Assembly: GCA_001544595.2 (NCBI GenBank)
Contig: FCOH02000042.1
Location: 1 to 35,132, forward strand
Direction: 5' to 3'
Source: Caballeronia peredens
GTDB taxonomy: Bacteria; Pseudomonadota; Gammaproteobacteria; Burkholderiales; Burkholderiaceae
DNA length: 35,132 nucleotides
The notes under the pieces are model-generated. The model ran no database searches and was not told the origin of the DNA. It was given only the letters and a program-made list of their open reading frames with translations. Both the position numbers and the translations under genes were made by a program. Below, piece by piece: positions 23,999 to 32,297 of this stretch (positions within the stretch are counted from its first letter, which is position 1; each line of letters begins with the position of its first letter).

Positions 23999-26386
23999 AT
24001 GGCGCAGGCCCGAACGAGCGGAAAAATCGGAAGGATCGTTACATGGATTTTTGCCGTTCTGGCGGTTCTGATAGCGATCCTCGTCGTCATCTTCCTGACT
24101 TTCGACTGGAACCGGCTGAGGCCCTGGGTAGACGACAAGGTGTCGGAGGCCATCGGCCGGCGCTTCGAGATCACCGGCGATCTCAAGGTCGGCTGGCAGC
24201 GTCCGCCGAACGAGACCGGCTGGAAACGCTGGGTGCCGTGGCCGCGCTTTTCGGCCGAAAAGATCACCATCGCCAACCCCGACTGGACGCGCGAGAAATT
24301 CTTCGCGACGCTCGATGAAATCGACTTTCAGGTGGCCGTGCTGCCGCTGCTCGCGCACGACATCGTGATTCCGGCGATCAATCTCGTGAACCCGTCGATC
24401 GACATCGAGCGGCTCAAGGACAATCGCAATAACTGGACGTTCAAGTTCAAGCAGTCGAACGAGCCGTCGACGTGGAATCTCCGGCTCGGCGACATCTCGC
24501 TCGCAAAAGGCACGGTCAACATCTCCGATGAAGTGACCAAGGCCGAGATGCAGGTCGTCATCGACACGCTCGGCCAGCCGGTGCCGATCGGCGAAGCGAT
24601 GAAGCAGCAGGAAGCGGCGTCCGCGAAGTCGTCGGCGGAAATGGTCGGCAAGAGCGGCGCGGCGAAGCTCGGCAAGCAGGCCGATGCGGCGGCGGCATCC
24701 GAAGCGTCGGCGGCGTCGGCGGCATCGGCGGCCGCGGCTGCCAACGCGTCGGCGCCGAATCCGGCGAGTACGTCGGCGAATACGAGCATCACGACGAAGG
24801 ACGGCCCCAAGCCGCCCGTTCCGCCTTACGCGTTCGGCTGGACCGTGAAGGGCACCTACAACGGCGGCAAGGTGTCGGGCGACGGCAAGCTGGGCGGCGT
24901 CCTCGCCGTGCAGGACGCGCAGCGCCCGTTCCCCGTGCAGGCCGACGTGCGCCTGGGCGACACGCATATCGCGTTCGTCGGCACGGTGACCGATCCCGCG
25001 CATCTCGCCGCGCTCGATCTGCGGCTGTGGGTTCAGGCGGTGAGCATGGCGCATCTGTATCCGTTCACCGGCGTCACGCTGCCCGAAACGCCGCCGTTCG
25101 CAACAGAAGGGCGTCTGACCGGCCAGTTCCGCGAAGACGGCAACGTGTTCCACTACGAGAATTTCACCGGCCGCGTGGGCGGCAGCGATATCAACGGTTC
25201 GCTCGTCTATGCGGGCAGAAAGCCGCGGCCGCTCCTGCAGGGCGAACTCGTGTCGCATCTTCTGCAGTTCAAGGATCTCGCGCCGATCATCGGCGCCGAC
25301 TCGAACGCGAGCAAGGCGCGGCGCGGCGAGTCGGAAAAGCAGCCGTCCGCGAAGGCGCTGCCGACCGAGGAGTTCAAGACCGATCGCTGGAAGTCCATCG
25401 ACGCCGACGTGAAGTTCACCGGACAGCGCATCGTCAAGGATGCGGATCTGCCGATCACGGACCTGTATACGCACGTCATCATGAAGGACGGCGTGCTCTC
25501 GTTCGAGCCGCTCAAGTTCGGCGTGGCGGGAGGCGCGTTTGCATCGAACATTCATCTCGACGGCAGCGCCGCGCCGCTCAAGGGACGCGTGTCCGCGCAG
25601 GCACGGCACCTGAAGCTCAGGCAACTGTTCCCGACCGTGAAAACGATGCAGAGCGCACTCGGCGAAGTCAACGGCGACGCCGCGCTCTCCGCGACCGGCA
25701 ATTCGCCCGCGGCGCTCGCGGCGACGTCGAACGGCGAAGTCAAGGCGCTGATCACGGAGGGCACGGTGAGCCGGCTCTACATGGAAGCGGCGGGGCTGAA
25801 CGTGGCGAACGTCGTGTACGAGAAGCTCTTCGGCAAGCGCGATGTGAACATCAACTGCGCGGCGGCGGATTTCGTCGTGACGGACGGTGTGCTCGATTCG
25901 CGTGTCTTCGCGCTCGATACCGACGACGCAGTCATCAACGTCGACGGCACGATCAACCTGAAGACCGAGGACATGGATCTGGGCATCCATCCGCATACGA
26001 AGGGCTTCCGCGTTTTCTCGCTGCGCTCGCCGCTGTATGTGAAGGGCACGTTCAAGGATCCGAAGGTCGGCGTGAACGCGGGCGCACTCGCGGTGCGTGG
26101 AGGCGCGATGGTGGGCCTCGGGCTCATCAATCCGTTCGCGGCGTTGATTCCGCTCATCGCGCCGAGCAACAACAAGCCGCTGCCCTGCCAGCAGATGCTC
26201 GCCGACATGAGCCATGCCCCGACCGCGCCGCCGGCCGGCAAGAAGCAGCAGGCGAAGGCGGCGCCGGCGTACATGTCGTCGGGCGCAGCGGCGGGTGCGG
26301 CGGACAAGGGGACGAAAAAGCCCGCCACGCCCGCCACGCCCGCCACGCCCGCTGCGGCGAGCGCGGCGCAGTATCGCGGAAGCTGA
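23999..26386 (+). CDS. AsmA-family protein
   Basis: A 795-residue envelope protein with one N-terminal membrane anchor (about residues 12-36, IVTWIFAVLAVLIAILVVIFL) and a long periplasmic part. The N-terminal AsmA module (RLRPWVDDKVSEAIGRRFEI, LLAHDIVIPAINLVNPSIDIERL) and C-terminal AsmA_2-like module (about 550-720, GDAALSATGNSPAALA) are recognisable. The family forms bridge-like proteins for lipid transfer between inner and outer membrane. A Gln/Ala/Ser-rich insert at about 200-265 and a Pro/Ala/Thr tail (about 740-795) are low complexity. The ATG at 23999 is chosen because GGAG lies 7 nt upstream; an earlier ATG at 23987 is possible. Its stop is 1 nt from the stop of the convergent receptor gene. 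Confidence 0.9.
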   Translation: MAQARTSGKIGRIVTWIFAVLAVLIAILVVIFLTFDWNRLRPWVDDKVSEAIGRRFEITGDLKVGWQRPPNETGWKRWVPWPRFSAEKITIANPDWTREKFFATLDEIDFQVAVLPLLAHDIVIPAINLVNPSIDIERLKDNRNNWTFKFKQSNEPSTWNLRLGDISLAKGTVNISDEVTKAEMQVVIDTLGQPVPIGEAMKQQEAASAKSSAEMVGKSGAAKLGKQADAAAASEASAASAASAAAAANASAPNPASTSANTSITTKDGPKPPVPPYAFGWTVKGTYNGGKVSGDGKLGGVLAVQDAQRPFPVQADVRLGDTHIAFVGTVTDPAHLAALDLRLWVQAVSMAHLYPFTGVTLPETPPFATEGRLTGQFREDGNVFHYENFTGRVGGSDINGSLVYAGRKPRPLLQGELVSHLLQFKDLAPIIGADSNASKARRGESEKQPSAKALPTEEFKTDRWKSIDADVKFTGQRIVKDADLPITDLYTHVIMKDGVLSFEPLKFGVAGGAFASNIHLDGSAAPLKGRVSAQARHLKLRQLFPTVKTMQSALGEVNGDAALSATGNSPAALAATSNGEVKALITEGTVSRLYMEAAGLNVANVVYEKLFGKRDVNINCAAADFVVTDGVLDSRVFALDTDDAVINVDGTINLKTEDMDLGIHPHTKGFRVFSLRSPLYVKGTFKDPKVGVNAGALAVRGGAMVGLGLINPFAALIPLIAPSNNKPLPCQQMLADMSHAPTAPPAGKKQQAKAAPAYMSSGAAAGAADKGTKKPATPATPATPAAASAAQYRGS
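24682..24745 (+). repeat. GCG/TCG-rich low-complexity tract in the AsmA gene
   Basis: Reiterated GCGGCG, GCATCG and GCGTCG triplets encode a run of Ala with scattered Ser and Glu, followed by Asn/Ser/Pro/Thr-rich sequence. The composition suggests growth by replication slippage in multiples of three, so the reading frame is kept. Confidence 0.5.
26321..26347 (+). repeat. Three 9-bp tandem repeats at the 3' end of the AsmA gene
   Basis: CCCGCCACG occurs three times without interruption (26321-26329, 26330-26338, 26339-26347) and encodes Pro-Ala-Thr three times in the C-terminal tail. Copy number could vary between strains without frameshift. Confidence 0.85.
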
Positions 26387-26387
26387 C

Positions 26388-28580
26388 TCAGAATGCGTAG
26401 CGCATGCCCGCGAAGATGCTGCGGCCTTCGCCCGGATAGAAGATCGCCGTCGACGATGCCGTGCGCGCATCCGCGACAGTGCTGATGTCGCTCACGTAGC
26501 GCTTGTTGGTCAGATTGCGCGCATCGACGAACACCGACAAACCGTTGCGGAAATCCATTCCCGCCTGCACGCCGAGCAGCGTATAGCCCGGCACGCGCAG
26601 CGTGTTGGCGTCGTCGGCCCAGGCGCCGGCCGGAACCCAGTCGACCGACGCCGAAATGTGAAACCCGTTCGGACGCGAGTAGCCGAGCGCCGCGCGAATC
26701 ACGTTCACCGGCACGCCCGCGATGCGGTTGTTGCCGTACTGCGGATCGCCCTTGAAGCGGAAGTCGCTGAAATTCCATATGCCCGACACGGTGATCCTGT
26801 CGCCCGCGCCCGCGCCCGCGTGCGTGATGTCGCGCAGCACGTCGACCGACACGCCCGCCTCGATGCCCTGCAGCACCGTCTTGTTGGCGTTGAAGGTCGC
26901 GGCGGGCACGTCGGGATTCGTCGTGTACTGAAGCAGCTGGTCGCGCACCAGCGAGCGATAGGCGGTCAGATCCCAGCTCACGCGATCGCGCGTGCCGCGC
27001 GTACCGAGTTCGAGCGTCCACGCATGTTGCGACGTGAGCGGCGTGAACTGCGTGGTGTTGGCGAAGGTCTGCGTGAGATCGGTGAAATCGGGCACGTCCT
27101 GGCTGCGCGTGATGTCGACGTAAGCCTGAATCTCGCGGTTCGGCTGCCACATCAGACCGAGTTTCGGATTCACGCCGCTGAAGGTTTCGCTCGTCGACTT
27201 GTAGGCCGGATCGGCCGCGAGTCCGCCGTGATCGACGTACTTGCGCACGTCGCGCAGCGCCTTGAAGCCGGCCATCAGCGCGACCGTCGGCAGGAAGAAC
27301 AGCCGGTCCTCGACATACGCTTCGTAGTTGTAGGCGCTTTGCGTCGAGTCGAGCGTCTGCGTGCCTTCGTTGCCCGACACGTTCACGTATTGCCGCGCCT
27401 GCGTGTTGCCGCCGAAGACGCGCGCGCCCGCGATGAGATCGTTGCGCATGCCTTTCACGTCGAACGTCGCGGTGTAGCGCGGCGCGAAGCCATAGGTCCA
27501 GCCGTCCTGATCGATCACCTGGAAGATCGGGTGATAGAGGCTCTTGTGGATCGCCCAGGTCACGAAGTCGAGCTGCCCGACGTCGAGCTTGACGGTCGTC
27601 TTGTTGGCGATGCGTTCGGTGCGCGTGTCGCGCGCCTGATCGCCGGACAGCGCGCTGGCGGCGGCCTTCGTCGGATTGTTGAGCGCGTCGCTCAGGGACA
27701 GCGTGCCGGGCAGTTGCTGATCGACGATATAGGCGCCGAGATAGAAGCGCGTCTCGACGTCCGGCGTGAAGCGGTAACCGATGTTCGCGTTGAACTGCTC
27801 GTACTGGCCGCGCTCGTGATCGCGATAGCCGTCGGCATGATTCACCGAGAACGTGCCGATGAAATCCAGCGGACCCATCACGCGCGAGAACTGCGCGCTG
27901 CCGCGCACCGTGCCGAAGCTGCCGCCTTCGAGCCGCAGGATGTTCGGCGCATCGGCGGTGTAGGCGCTGGGCGTCACGAAGTTGATCGCGCCGCCCATCA
28001 TCGCGGATCCGTAGGCGAGGCCATTGCCGCCCTTGTAGACATCGACCGCCTGCAGCGCGAGCGGATCGATCTGATAGTAGTCGCCGCTGCCGTCGGCGAG
28101 ATTGGTCGGGATGCCGTCCTGCAGGATTTCGAGCCCTCGCGTGTGGAAGCCGCGCGCGAGGCCCGAGCCGCGGATCGACAGGCGCAACTCCTGTCCGTAG
28201 CGGTTCTGCACGAATACGCCCGGCACATTCTTGAGGACGTCGCGCAGCGTGAAGGCGTAGGTGTTCTGATAGTCGGCGCTGTCCACGAAGCCGACCGAGC
28301 CTATGGTCTGCTCGAGCGTGCGCTTCTGCTCCGCGACGCTCGGCGAGGTCAGCGAATGTTCCGTCTGTCCCTGCACGATCACGGCGGGCAGCGCGGCCGG
28401 CTCGCCGGGCTGTGCGTTCTGGGCCGGTGCGGCGGGTTGGTCGGGTTGCGCGACTTGCGCGAACGCGCGCGTGGCGAACAGCGCGGCGATGCCCGTGACG
28501 ATGGCGCTTTGTCTGGCGATTCGGGTGGCGCGAGCGTGCGCGGACGGCCGGACGCCGCCCCTGTCTGAGAGAGTGAGCAT
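26388..28580 (-). CDS. TonB-dependent outer-membrane receptor
   Basis: A 730-residue receptor with an N-terminal export signal (hydrophobic stretch ending TRAFAQ at about residue 42), a TonB-box-like LPAVIVQGQ near 64-72, a plug domain (about 85-205; LRDVLKNVPGVFVQNR, SIRGSG, GGAINFVTP) and a beta-barrel ending in the terminal Phe required for outer-membrane assembly (FAGMRYAF). The plug resembles the FecA-like group of COG4772. A DUF2946 gene lies 95 nt upstream on the same strand; such proteins often accompany metal receptors, so a metal complex such as copper is a reasonable guess, not shown by the sequence. The gene is convergent with, and almost touches, the AsmA gene. Confidence 0.93.
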   Translation of the reverse strand: MLTLSDRGGVRPSAHARATRIARQSAIVTGIAALFATRAFAQVAQPDQPAAPAQNAQPGEPAALPAVIVQGQTEHSLTSPSVAEQKRTLEQTIGSVGFVDSADYQNTYAFTLRDVLKNVPGVFVQNRYGQELRLSIRGSGLARGFHTRGLEILQDGIPTNLADGSGDYYQIDPLALQAVDVYKGGNGLAYGSAMMGGAINFVTPSAYTADAPNILRLEGGSFGTVRGSAQFSRVMGPLDFIGTFSVNHADGYRDHERGQYEQFNANIGYRFTPDVETRFYLGAYIVDQQLPGTLSLSDALNNPTKAAASALSGDQARDTRTERIANKTTVKLDVGQLDFVTWAIHKSLYHPIFQVIDQDGWTYGFAPRYTATFDVKGMRNDLIAGARVFGGNTQARQYVNVSGNEGTQTLDSTQSAYNYEAYVEDRLFFLPTVALMAGFKALRDVRKYVDHGGLAADPAYKSTSETFSGVNPKLGLMWQPNREIQAYVDITRSQDVPDFTDLTQTFANTTQFTPLTSQHAWTLELGTRGTRDRVSWDLTAYRSLVRDQLLQYTTNPDVPAATFNANKTVLQGIEAGVSVDVLRDITHAGAGAGDRITVSGIWNFSDFRFKGDPQYGNNRIAGVPVNVIRAALGYSRPNGFHISASVDWVPAGAWADDANTLRVPGYTLLGVQAGMDFRNGLSVFVDARNLTNKRYVSDISTVADARTASSTAIFYPGEGRSIFAGMRYAF

Positions 28581-28675
28581 GGTTCTTCTTCGAATGCGGT
28601 CGTAATGGCGCTTCGCACGAACCGGGCGGCGTGCGAAACCAGTCGATGCGATGGCATCGACACGTCAGGACGAAG

Positions 28676-29059
28676 TCAGATCAGAACCGGCGGGGCGCGC
28701 GGTTGCGCGGTCGCGAAGGCGGAAGCGGGGCGCTCGCCGCGCACCGGCGCGACGGCAACGAAACGACGCGCGGGGATCTCGAGCGCCGTCGTGGAGCGCG
28801 CGCCTGAAATGGCGGGAGCATGTGCGAAGAAGTGGCAATAACCGCAGGCGGCGTCGTCGAGATGCGCGAGCGTATCCGGCGCGTGATGGCTGGCCGGCGC
28901 TTCGGCCGCGGACGCATGCGCCGAGCACAGTTCGGCGGTGAATTCGCCTGCCTGCGCGTGGGCGGCAATCACTTGCGACACCGCCGGCGCGAACGTGATC
29001 AGCAGCATTGCGAGCAATGCCAGCAGTGAACCCGTTCGTCGATAGAGGCGGCTGCGCAT
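28676..29059 (-). CDS. DUF2946-family protein
   Basis: A 127-residue protein with an N-terminal hydrophobic helix (about 10-33, LLALLAMLLITFAPAVSQV) that serves as signal or anchor. A His/Cys-rich motif runs from 58 to 80: His58, His59, His66, Cys72, Cys75, His76 and His80, including CGYCHFFAHAP, the hallmark of DUF2946. These residues could bind a transition metal; the family is often found next to copper-related genes and TonB receptors. The rest is low complexity. It precedes the TonB-dependent receptor gene and is probably its operon partner. A palindrome overlaps its likely promoter. Confidence 0.88.
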   Translation of the reverse strand: MRSRLYRRTGSLLALLAMLLITFAPAVSQVIAAHAQAGEFTAELCSAHASAAEAPASHHAPDTLAHLDDAACGYCHFFAHAPAISGARSTTALEIPARRFVAVAPVRGERPASAFATAQPRAPPVLI

Positions 29060-29090
29060 GAGAGCCAGGAATAGTGGAGGTGCCCGAGTG

Positions 29091-29127
29091 CGGCGATTAT
29101 GCCATCTGGTTACTTTGTATTACAAAG
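29091..29127 (-). promoter_or_regulatory. Promoter and 15-bp palindrome upstream of the DUF2946/receptor genes
   Basis: CTTTGTATTACAAAG at 29113-29127 is a perfect palindrome around one central base. On the minus strand it contains TTGTAA, a possible -35, spaced 18 bp from CATAAT, a good -10 about 40 nt before the DUF2946 start. A repressor bound to the palindrome would block the promoter, as for metal-responsive operators. It is not a match to the Fur box, and I cannot name the regulator. Confidence 0.55.
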
Positions 29128-29202
29128 CAAAGAGGACAAAAATTCCCGGTATGAGTGGGGTTGCATATCGTCTGCGCGGCGTCGTGCGGCGGCCGTGGGA
29201 GG

Positions 29203-29512
29203 TTATCCCCACCAACTGTAGATGAGCTTGTTGAAAACGCGCGCAAAAGTCTGCTAATTGATTGAGGGCAAAAGCAAATTCATCGGTGCTTCGCGCGGCG
29301 TCAACGTGCTCGCGCGGGCGTCGCGTTCTGAATAACTTATCCCCAGCGGACGGGGAAAGGGCTGTGGAAAACCGCTTGGCGACTCAGCTAGATTCTTGAT
29401 TTCGCGCTGAAAACCTTGTGCGACGCGGATCGCGCCAGATTCCGGTGCCGCAGCCGACGCGCCGATCGACCTTCGAGTTATCCACAGTTTCTGTGGATAG
29501 TAGTGTTGAAAA
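29203..29512. other. Cluster of DnaA-box-like 9-mers (possible origin-like or DnaA-titrating region)
   Basis: Within 310 bp there are one perfect DnaA box TTATCCACA (29478-29486), CTATCCACA on the opposite strand (29492-29500), two TTATCCCCA (29203-29211, 29337-29345), TTTTCCACA on the opposite strand (29363-29371) and two TTTTCAACA on the opposite strand (29229-29237, 29504-29512). AT-rich sequence follows at about 29500-29575. The whole gap 29060-29603 has no convincing gene. dnaA, dnaN, parA, parB or repA are not in the window, so calling it an origin would go too far. Confidence 0.55.
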
Positions 29513-29579
29513 ATCGCTCGAATTCGATTTAAGTCTTTGATGAACAACGATTTGTATGAACTGAGCGAATTCCGGCGAG

Positions 29580-29593
29580 AGCGGTTCACCGCT
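29580..29593. repeat. Short palindrome after the DUF2795 gene
   Basis: AGCGGTTCACCGCT at 29580-29593 has 6-bp arms around two bases. It lies 10 nt past the DUF2795 stop codon (minus strand). It could be a small terminator hairpin, but no T-run follows. Confidence 0.35.
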
Positions 29594-29603
29594 GCTTGCG
29601 AAA

Positions 29604-29846
29604 TTAGCTGGACAACCCCGCCGCGCCGTTGCTGCCCAGCAGTTGTTCGACCGAATCGGCGTTCGCGTAATCCTGTTCGGGCAGTCCGTCGAAGAGCGTG
29701 ATGACGTCGTTGCTCACGCCGGCCTCGCGCGCCGCGTCGACGAGCGCATCCTTGTTGACCGGGTATCGCACGATGCGCAGCACCTGCGCGATTTCATCGT
29801 CGATCGGTTCGTCGTTCAGGGCGTGCTTTGCGTGCGTGTCGGTCAT
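29604..29846 (-). CDS. DUF2795-family small protein
   Basis: An 80-residue soluble protein. The core IAQVLRIVRYPVNKDALVDAAREAGVSNDVITLFDGLPEQDYANADSVEQLL matches the DUF2795 pattern (a short helical domain in which a 'YP' is followed by alternating helices and a D-LP-x-x-Y). The ATG at 29846 was chosen because the domain follows shortly after; the frame stays open upstream but without a family match. Function is unknown. The gene lies 85 nt downstream of the small exported protein gene on the same strand. Confidence 0.8.
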   Translation of the reverse strand: MTDTHAKHALNDEPIDDEIAQVLRIVRYPVNKDALVDAAREAGVSNDVITLFDGLPEQDYANADSVEQLLGSNGAAGLSS

Positions 29847-29931
29847 GCCGAGGTCCGAGGTTGATCCGGGCGCTTCCGGGTTGAGCGCGGGTCGCGAAGA
29901 CGCCGTCAGGCGACGGCGTCGGAAGAGGGCG

Positions 29932-30198
29932 TCAGGTCTGTACCTGAATGGGCTGGCTCGCCATGCCGTGGTTCGGCGCGCGCGACTTGGGCAGTGGCAC
30001 ATGGCGCCAGCGAGCGTGATCGAGGTCCTGCGCCGCGATTTCCGGCGCGGGCGGCGCGACGGGCGCGGCATTCACGCGCAACGCGGCGCGCGTCGCGGCG
30101 ACAGCGGCGGTCGATTCGTCCGTCGAACTCGTGTGCAGCGGCGCCGCATAGCACGAGACCGACACGAGGGCCATCGACAACAACGTTGAGGTCTTCAT
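29932..30198 (-). CDS. Small exported protein of unknown function
   Basis: An 88-residue protein with a signal peptide (MKTSTLLSMALVSVSCYA, cleavage likely before Ala-Pro). The mature part is Ala-, Pro- and Thr-rich and ends PKSRAPNHGMASQPIQVQT. The cysteine at 16 is in SVSCYA, which fits poorly with a lipobox, so lipidation is unlikely. The ATG at 30198 has a strong ribosome binding site (GAGGAGGGG) at the expected distance. No family is recognised. Upstream (30199-30427) I see only the 3' flank of the chloride channel gene and this gene's leader. Confidence 0.7.
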   Translation of the reverse strand: MKTSTLLSMALVSVSCYAAPLHTSSTDESTAAVAATRAALRVNAAPVAPPAPEIAAQDLDHARWRHVPLPKSRAPNHGMASQPIQVQT

Positions 30199-30427
30199 CG
30201 GGCAACCCCTCCTCACGTAAGCAGCGAGAATGCACCAAGCAAAGCCTATGCCGATATGCATTTCCGCAGCCCGCCGTGCGCACGGTCCTCGCGGACAATC
30301 GGCGCACGGGCGCGACGAGTGGGCGTCGCGCGGACAGACTTCGAGTGAAATGTGAAGTGGAACCGGCACGCGCGAAGGACGCGCGTGCGCATCGTTGCGC
30401 GCCGCGAAATTGCACGGCTGCGCACTT

Positions 30428-32164
30428 TCAGCGCGACGTCGGGTTCAAACGGAAGTATGCGTCCAGAAGGGAGGTTTTGTACACGACCCCGAGCAGCAGC
30501 GGCTGGGTCTTTTTTTCGATGACCGGCAGCCGTTCGCCCTGGAACGCGAGGAAATGCTGGAGCGCTTCGCCGAGCGACATGTCGGGCGTGAGCACGTCGA
30601 ATTGCGGCTGAAGATAGTCGGCGGCGGTCTTGGTTTTCGTGTCGTGTTCGTCGAGCAGATCGGAGGTGATGTCCTTCAGCGCGACCACGCCGCGAAAGCG
30701 CTCGGCGTCATCGACCACATACAGATACTTCACAGGATATTCGAGGAACACGCGCGTCATGTCCTTGATGTCCGCCGTGAGCGGCACGACGGTGTCGGCA
30801 GGCCGGACGAGCTCGCGCATCTGCGTGGCGGCCAGACGCAGGCGCTCCTTTTCCTCGCGATTGCGCCGCAGCGTGACTTCGTACATCGACGTCTGCTCGG
30901 ACGTGCGCGCGATGAAATACGCGATCACGCACGACAACATGAGCGGCAGCATGACCTGATACGAGAGCGTCATCTCGAAGATCATCAGGATTGCCATGAG
31001 CGGCGCGTGGGTGGCGGCGGCGAGGAACGCGCCCATGCCGACCATTGCGTAGGCGAAGGGCGCGGAGGTCGAATCCGGCCAGATCGCGTGCACGCCGATG
31101 CCGTACAGGCAGCCGAGCACGGCACCGACGAAGAGCGTCGGCGTGAAGATCCCGCCCACGGCGCCGGAGCCTGTCGTGGCCGCCGTCGCGATGATCTTGA
31201 AGACGAGCACCGTGAGCAGCGCGCTCCACGTCCACGGCTCGTGCAGCAGCGAGTTCACGACTTCGTAGCCGTTGCCCCAGACTTCGGGCCAGCGAATCGA
31301 GATCACGCCGACGATGAAGCCGCCCGCCGCGAGGCGCAGCGGCAACGGCAGCGGCAGCGTGGAGAAGCGCTTCTTCGATGCCGCGAGCAGCCGCAGGAAA
31401 TGCGGCGCGAGCACCCCGCACAGCAACCCGAGCACGACGAAGAGCAGCACTTCGATGCCCGTCACGGTCGGGAACACGGGCATCTCGTACGGCGGCTTGT
31501 AGCCGGCGAATTCGCGCATCGTGATGTTGGCGACGACCGACGACACGACGATCGGCCCGAAGCTTTCCATCGCCATCGATCCGAGCACGAGTTCGGTCAC
31601 GAAGAAGGCGCCGGCGATCGGCGCGTTGTACGCCGACGTGATCCCGGCCGCCGCGCCGCATGCGACGAGCAGCCGCAGGCGCGGCGGATCGAAATGAACC
31701 CAGCGCCCGATGAGCGACGCGACGAGCGCGGCCAGTTGCACCATCGAGCCTTCCCGGCCGATGGAGCCGCCGCTCGTGATGGTGAAGAGCGACGAGATGC
31801 TGCGCCACATGCTCTGCCAGACGGGCACGACGCCGTCGCCGATGGTCGCGGCTTCCATGTAGTCGGTGCTGGTCTGCTTGCACGCGCGCTGCTTCGCAAT
31901 GATCAGGCACAGCCCGGCGATCAGGCCGCCCGCGGTCGGCAGCGCGACGCGCACGGGCCAAGGCAGGCTCTTCGCCATTTCCACGAAGTTGCCGGGTTCG
32001 CCGCCGAAGAGCCGCTGCAGGAGATCGATGCCCTCGCGGAACGCCGAGGTCGCGAAGGCACCCGCCACGCCGACGACGACCGCCCAGACGAGCATCGTAT
32101 GCGAGTCCGACAGACGGAACAGCCGCTGGGCGCGTGTACGGAGCTTGAGCAGGAATGAGAGCAC
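30428..32164 (-). CDS. ClC-family chloride channel/transporter with CBS domains
   Basis: A 578-residue ClcB-like protein. The ClC membrane domain spans about residues 22-430: GDGVVP (109-114), GREGS (136-140) with gating Glu138, GSGAVGGIFTPTLFVGA (about 337-353) and about a dozen hydrophobic helices. Two CBS domains follow (about 455-510 and 520-575; VPLTADIKDMTRVFLEYP and LTPDMSLGEALQHFLAF), likely binding adenine nucleotides to gate transport. In most ClC proteins the filter motif is GREGP; here Pro is Ser. It exchanges or conducts chloride (or fluoride or other anions) across the inner membrane, possibly in acid resistance. A hairpin lies in its leader. Confidence 0.93.
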   Translation of the reverse strand: MLSFLLKLRTRAQRLFRLSDSHTMLVWAVVVGVAGAFATSAFREGIDLLQRLFGGEPGNFVEMAKSLPWPVRVALPTAGGLIAGLCLIIAKQRACKQTSTDYMEAATIGDGVVPVWQSMWRSISSLFTITSGGSIGREGSMVQLAALVASLIGRWVHFDPPRLRLLVACGAAAGITSAYNAPIAGAFFVTELVLGSMAMESFGPIVVSSVVANITMREFAGYKPPYEMPVFPTVTGIEVLLFVVLGLLCGVLAPHFLRLLAASKKRFSTLPLPLPLRLAAGGFIVGVISIRWPEVWGNGYEVVNSLLHEPWTWSALLTVLVFKIIATAATTGSGAVGGIFTPTLFVGAVLGCLYGIGVHAIWPDSTSAPFAYAMVGMGAFLAAATHAPLMAILMIFEMTLSYQVMLPLMLSCVIAYFIARTSEQTSMYEVTLRRNREEKERLRLAATQMRELVRPADTVVPLTADIKDMTRVFLEYPVKYLYVVDDAERFRGVVALKDITSDLLDEHDTKTKTAADYLQPQFDVLTPDMSLGEALQHFLAFQGERLPVIEKKTQPLLLGVVYKTSLLDAYFRLNPTSR

Positions 32165-32202
32165 TTTTGCGAAATCGTGGAAAGCTTAGAACGAAATGGA
32201 AT

Positions 32203-32237
32203 AAGGGCGCTCGCAAGGATAGCATTGCGAGGCCCTT
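32203..32237 (-). terminator. Strong hairpin between the TPR-glycosyltransferase gene and the chloride channel gene
   Basis: AAGGGC (32203-32208) and CTCGCAA (32210-32216) pair with TTGCGAG (32225-32231) and GCCCTT (32232-32237), a 13-bp stem with one bulged G and an 8-nt loop. Read on the minus strand the 3' arm continues into TTATTCCATTTC, moderately T-rich. It lies 61 nt past the upstream gene's stop and 39 nt before the channel's start, so it is either that gene's terminator or a leader structure for the channel gene. Confidence 0.6.
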
Positions 32238-32297
32238 GTCATGCGCTCGGGGCAGTCGCGACTGGGCATTTTCCGCATCGGCGGGGCGGGGTGCCGC

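Noticed and set aside
26214..28568. 784-codon plus-strand open frame
   Set aside because: Antisense to the TonB-dependent receptor; very Arg/Ala/His-rich translation without any domain.
29254..29589. 111-codon minus-strand open frame in the DnaA-box region
   Set aside because: No domain or signal peptide recognised and no ribosome binding site; it covers most of the box-like sites, which explain the sequence better. A real gene cannot be fully excluded.
30395..32158. 587-codon plus-strand open frame
   Set aside because: Antisense to the ClC channel gene; composition typical of a shadow frame.
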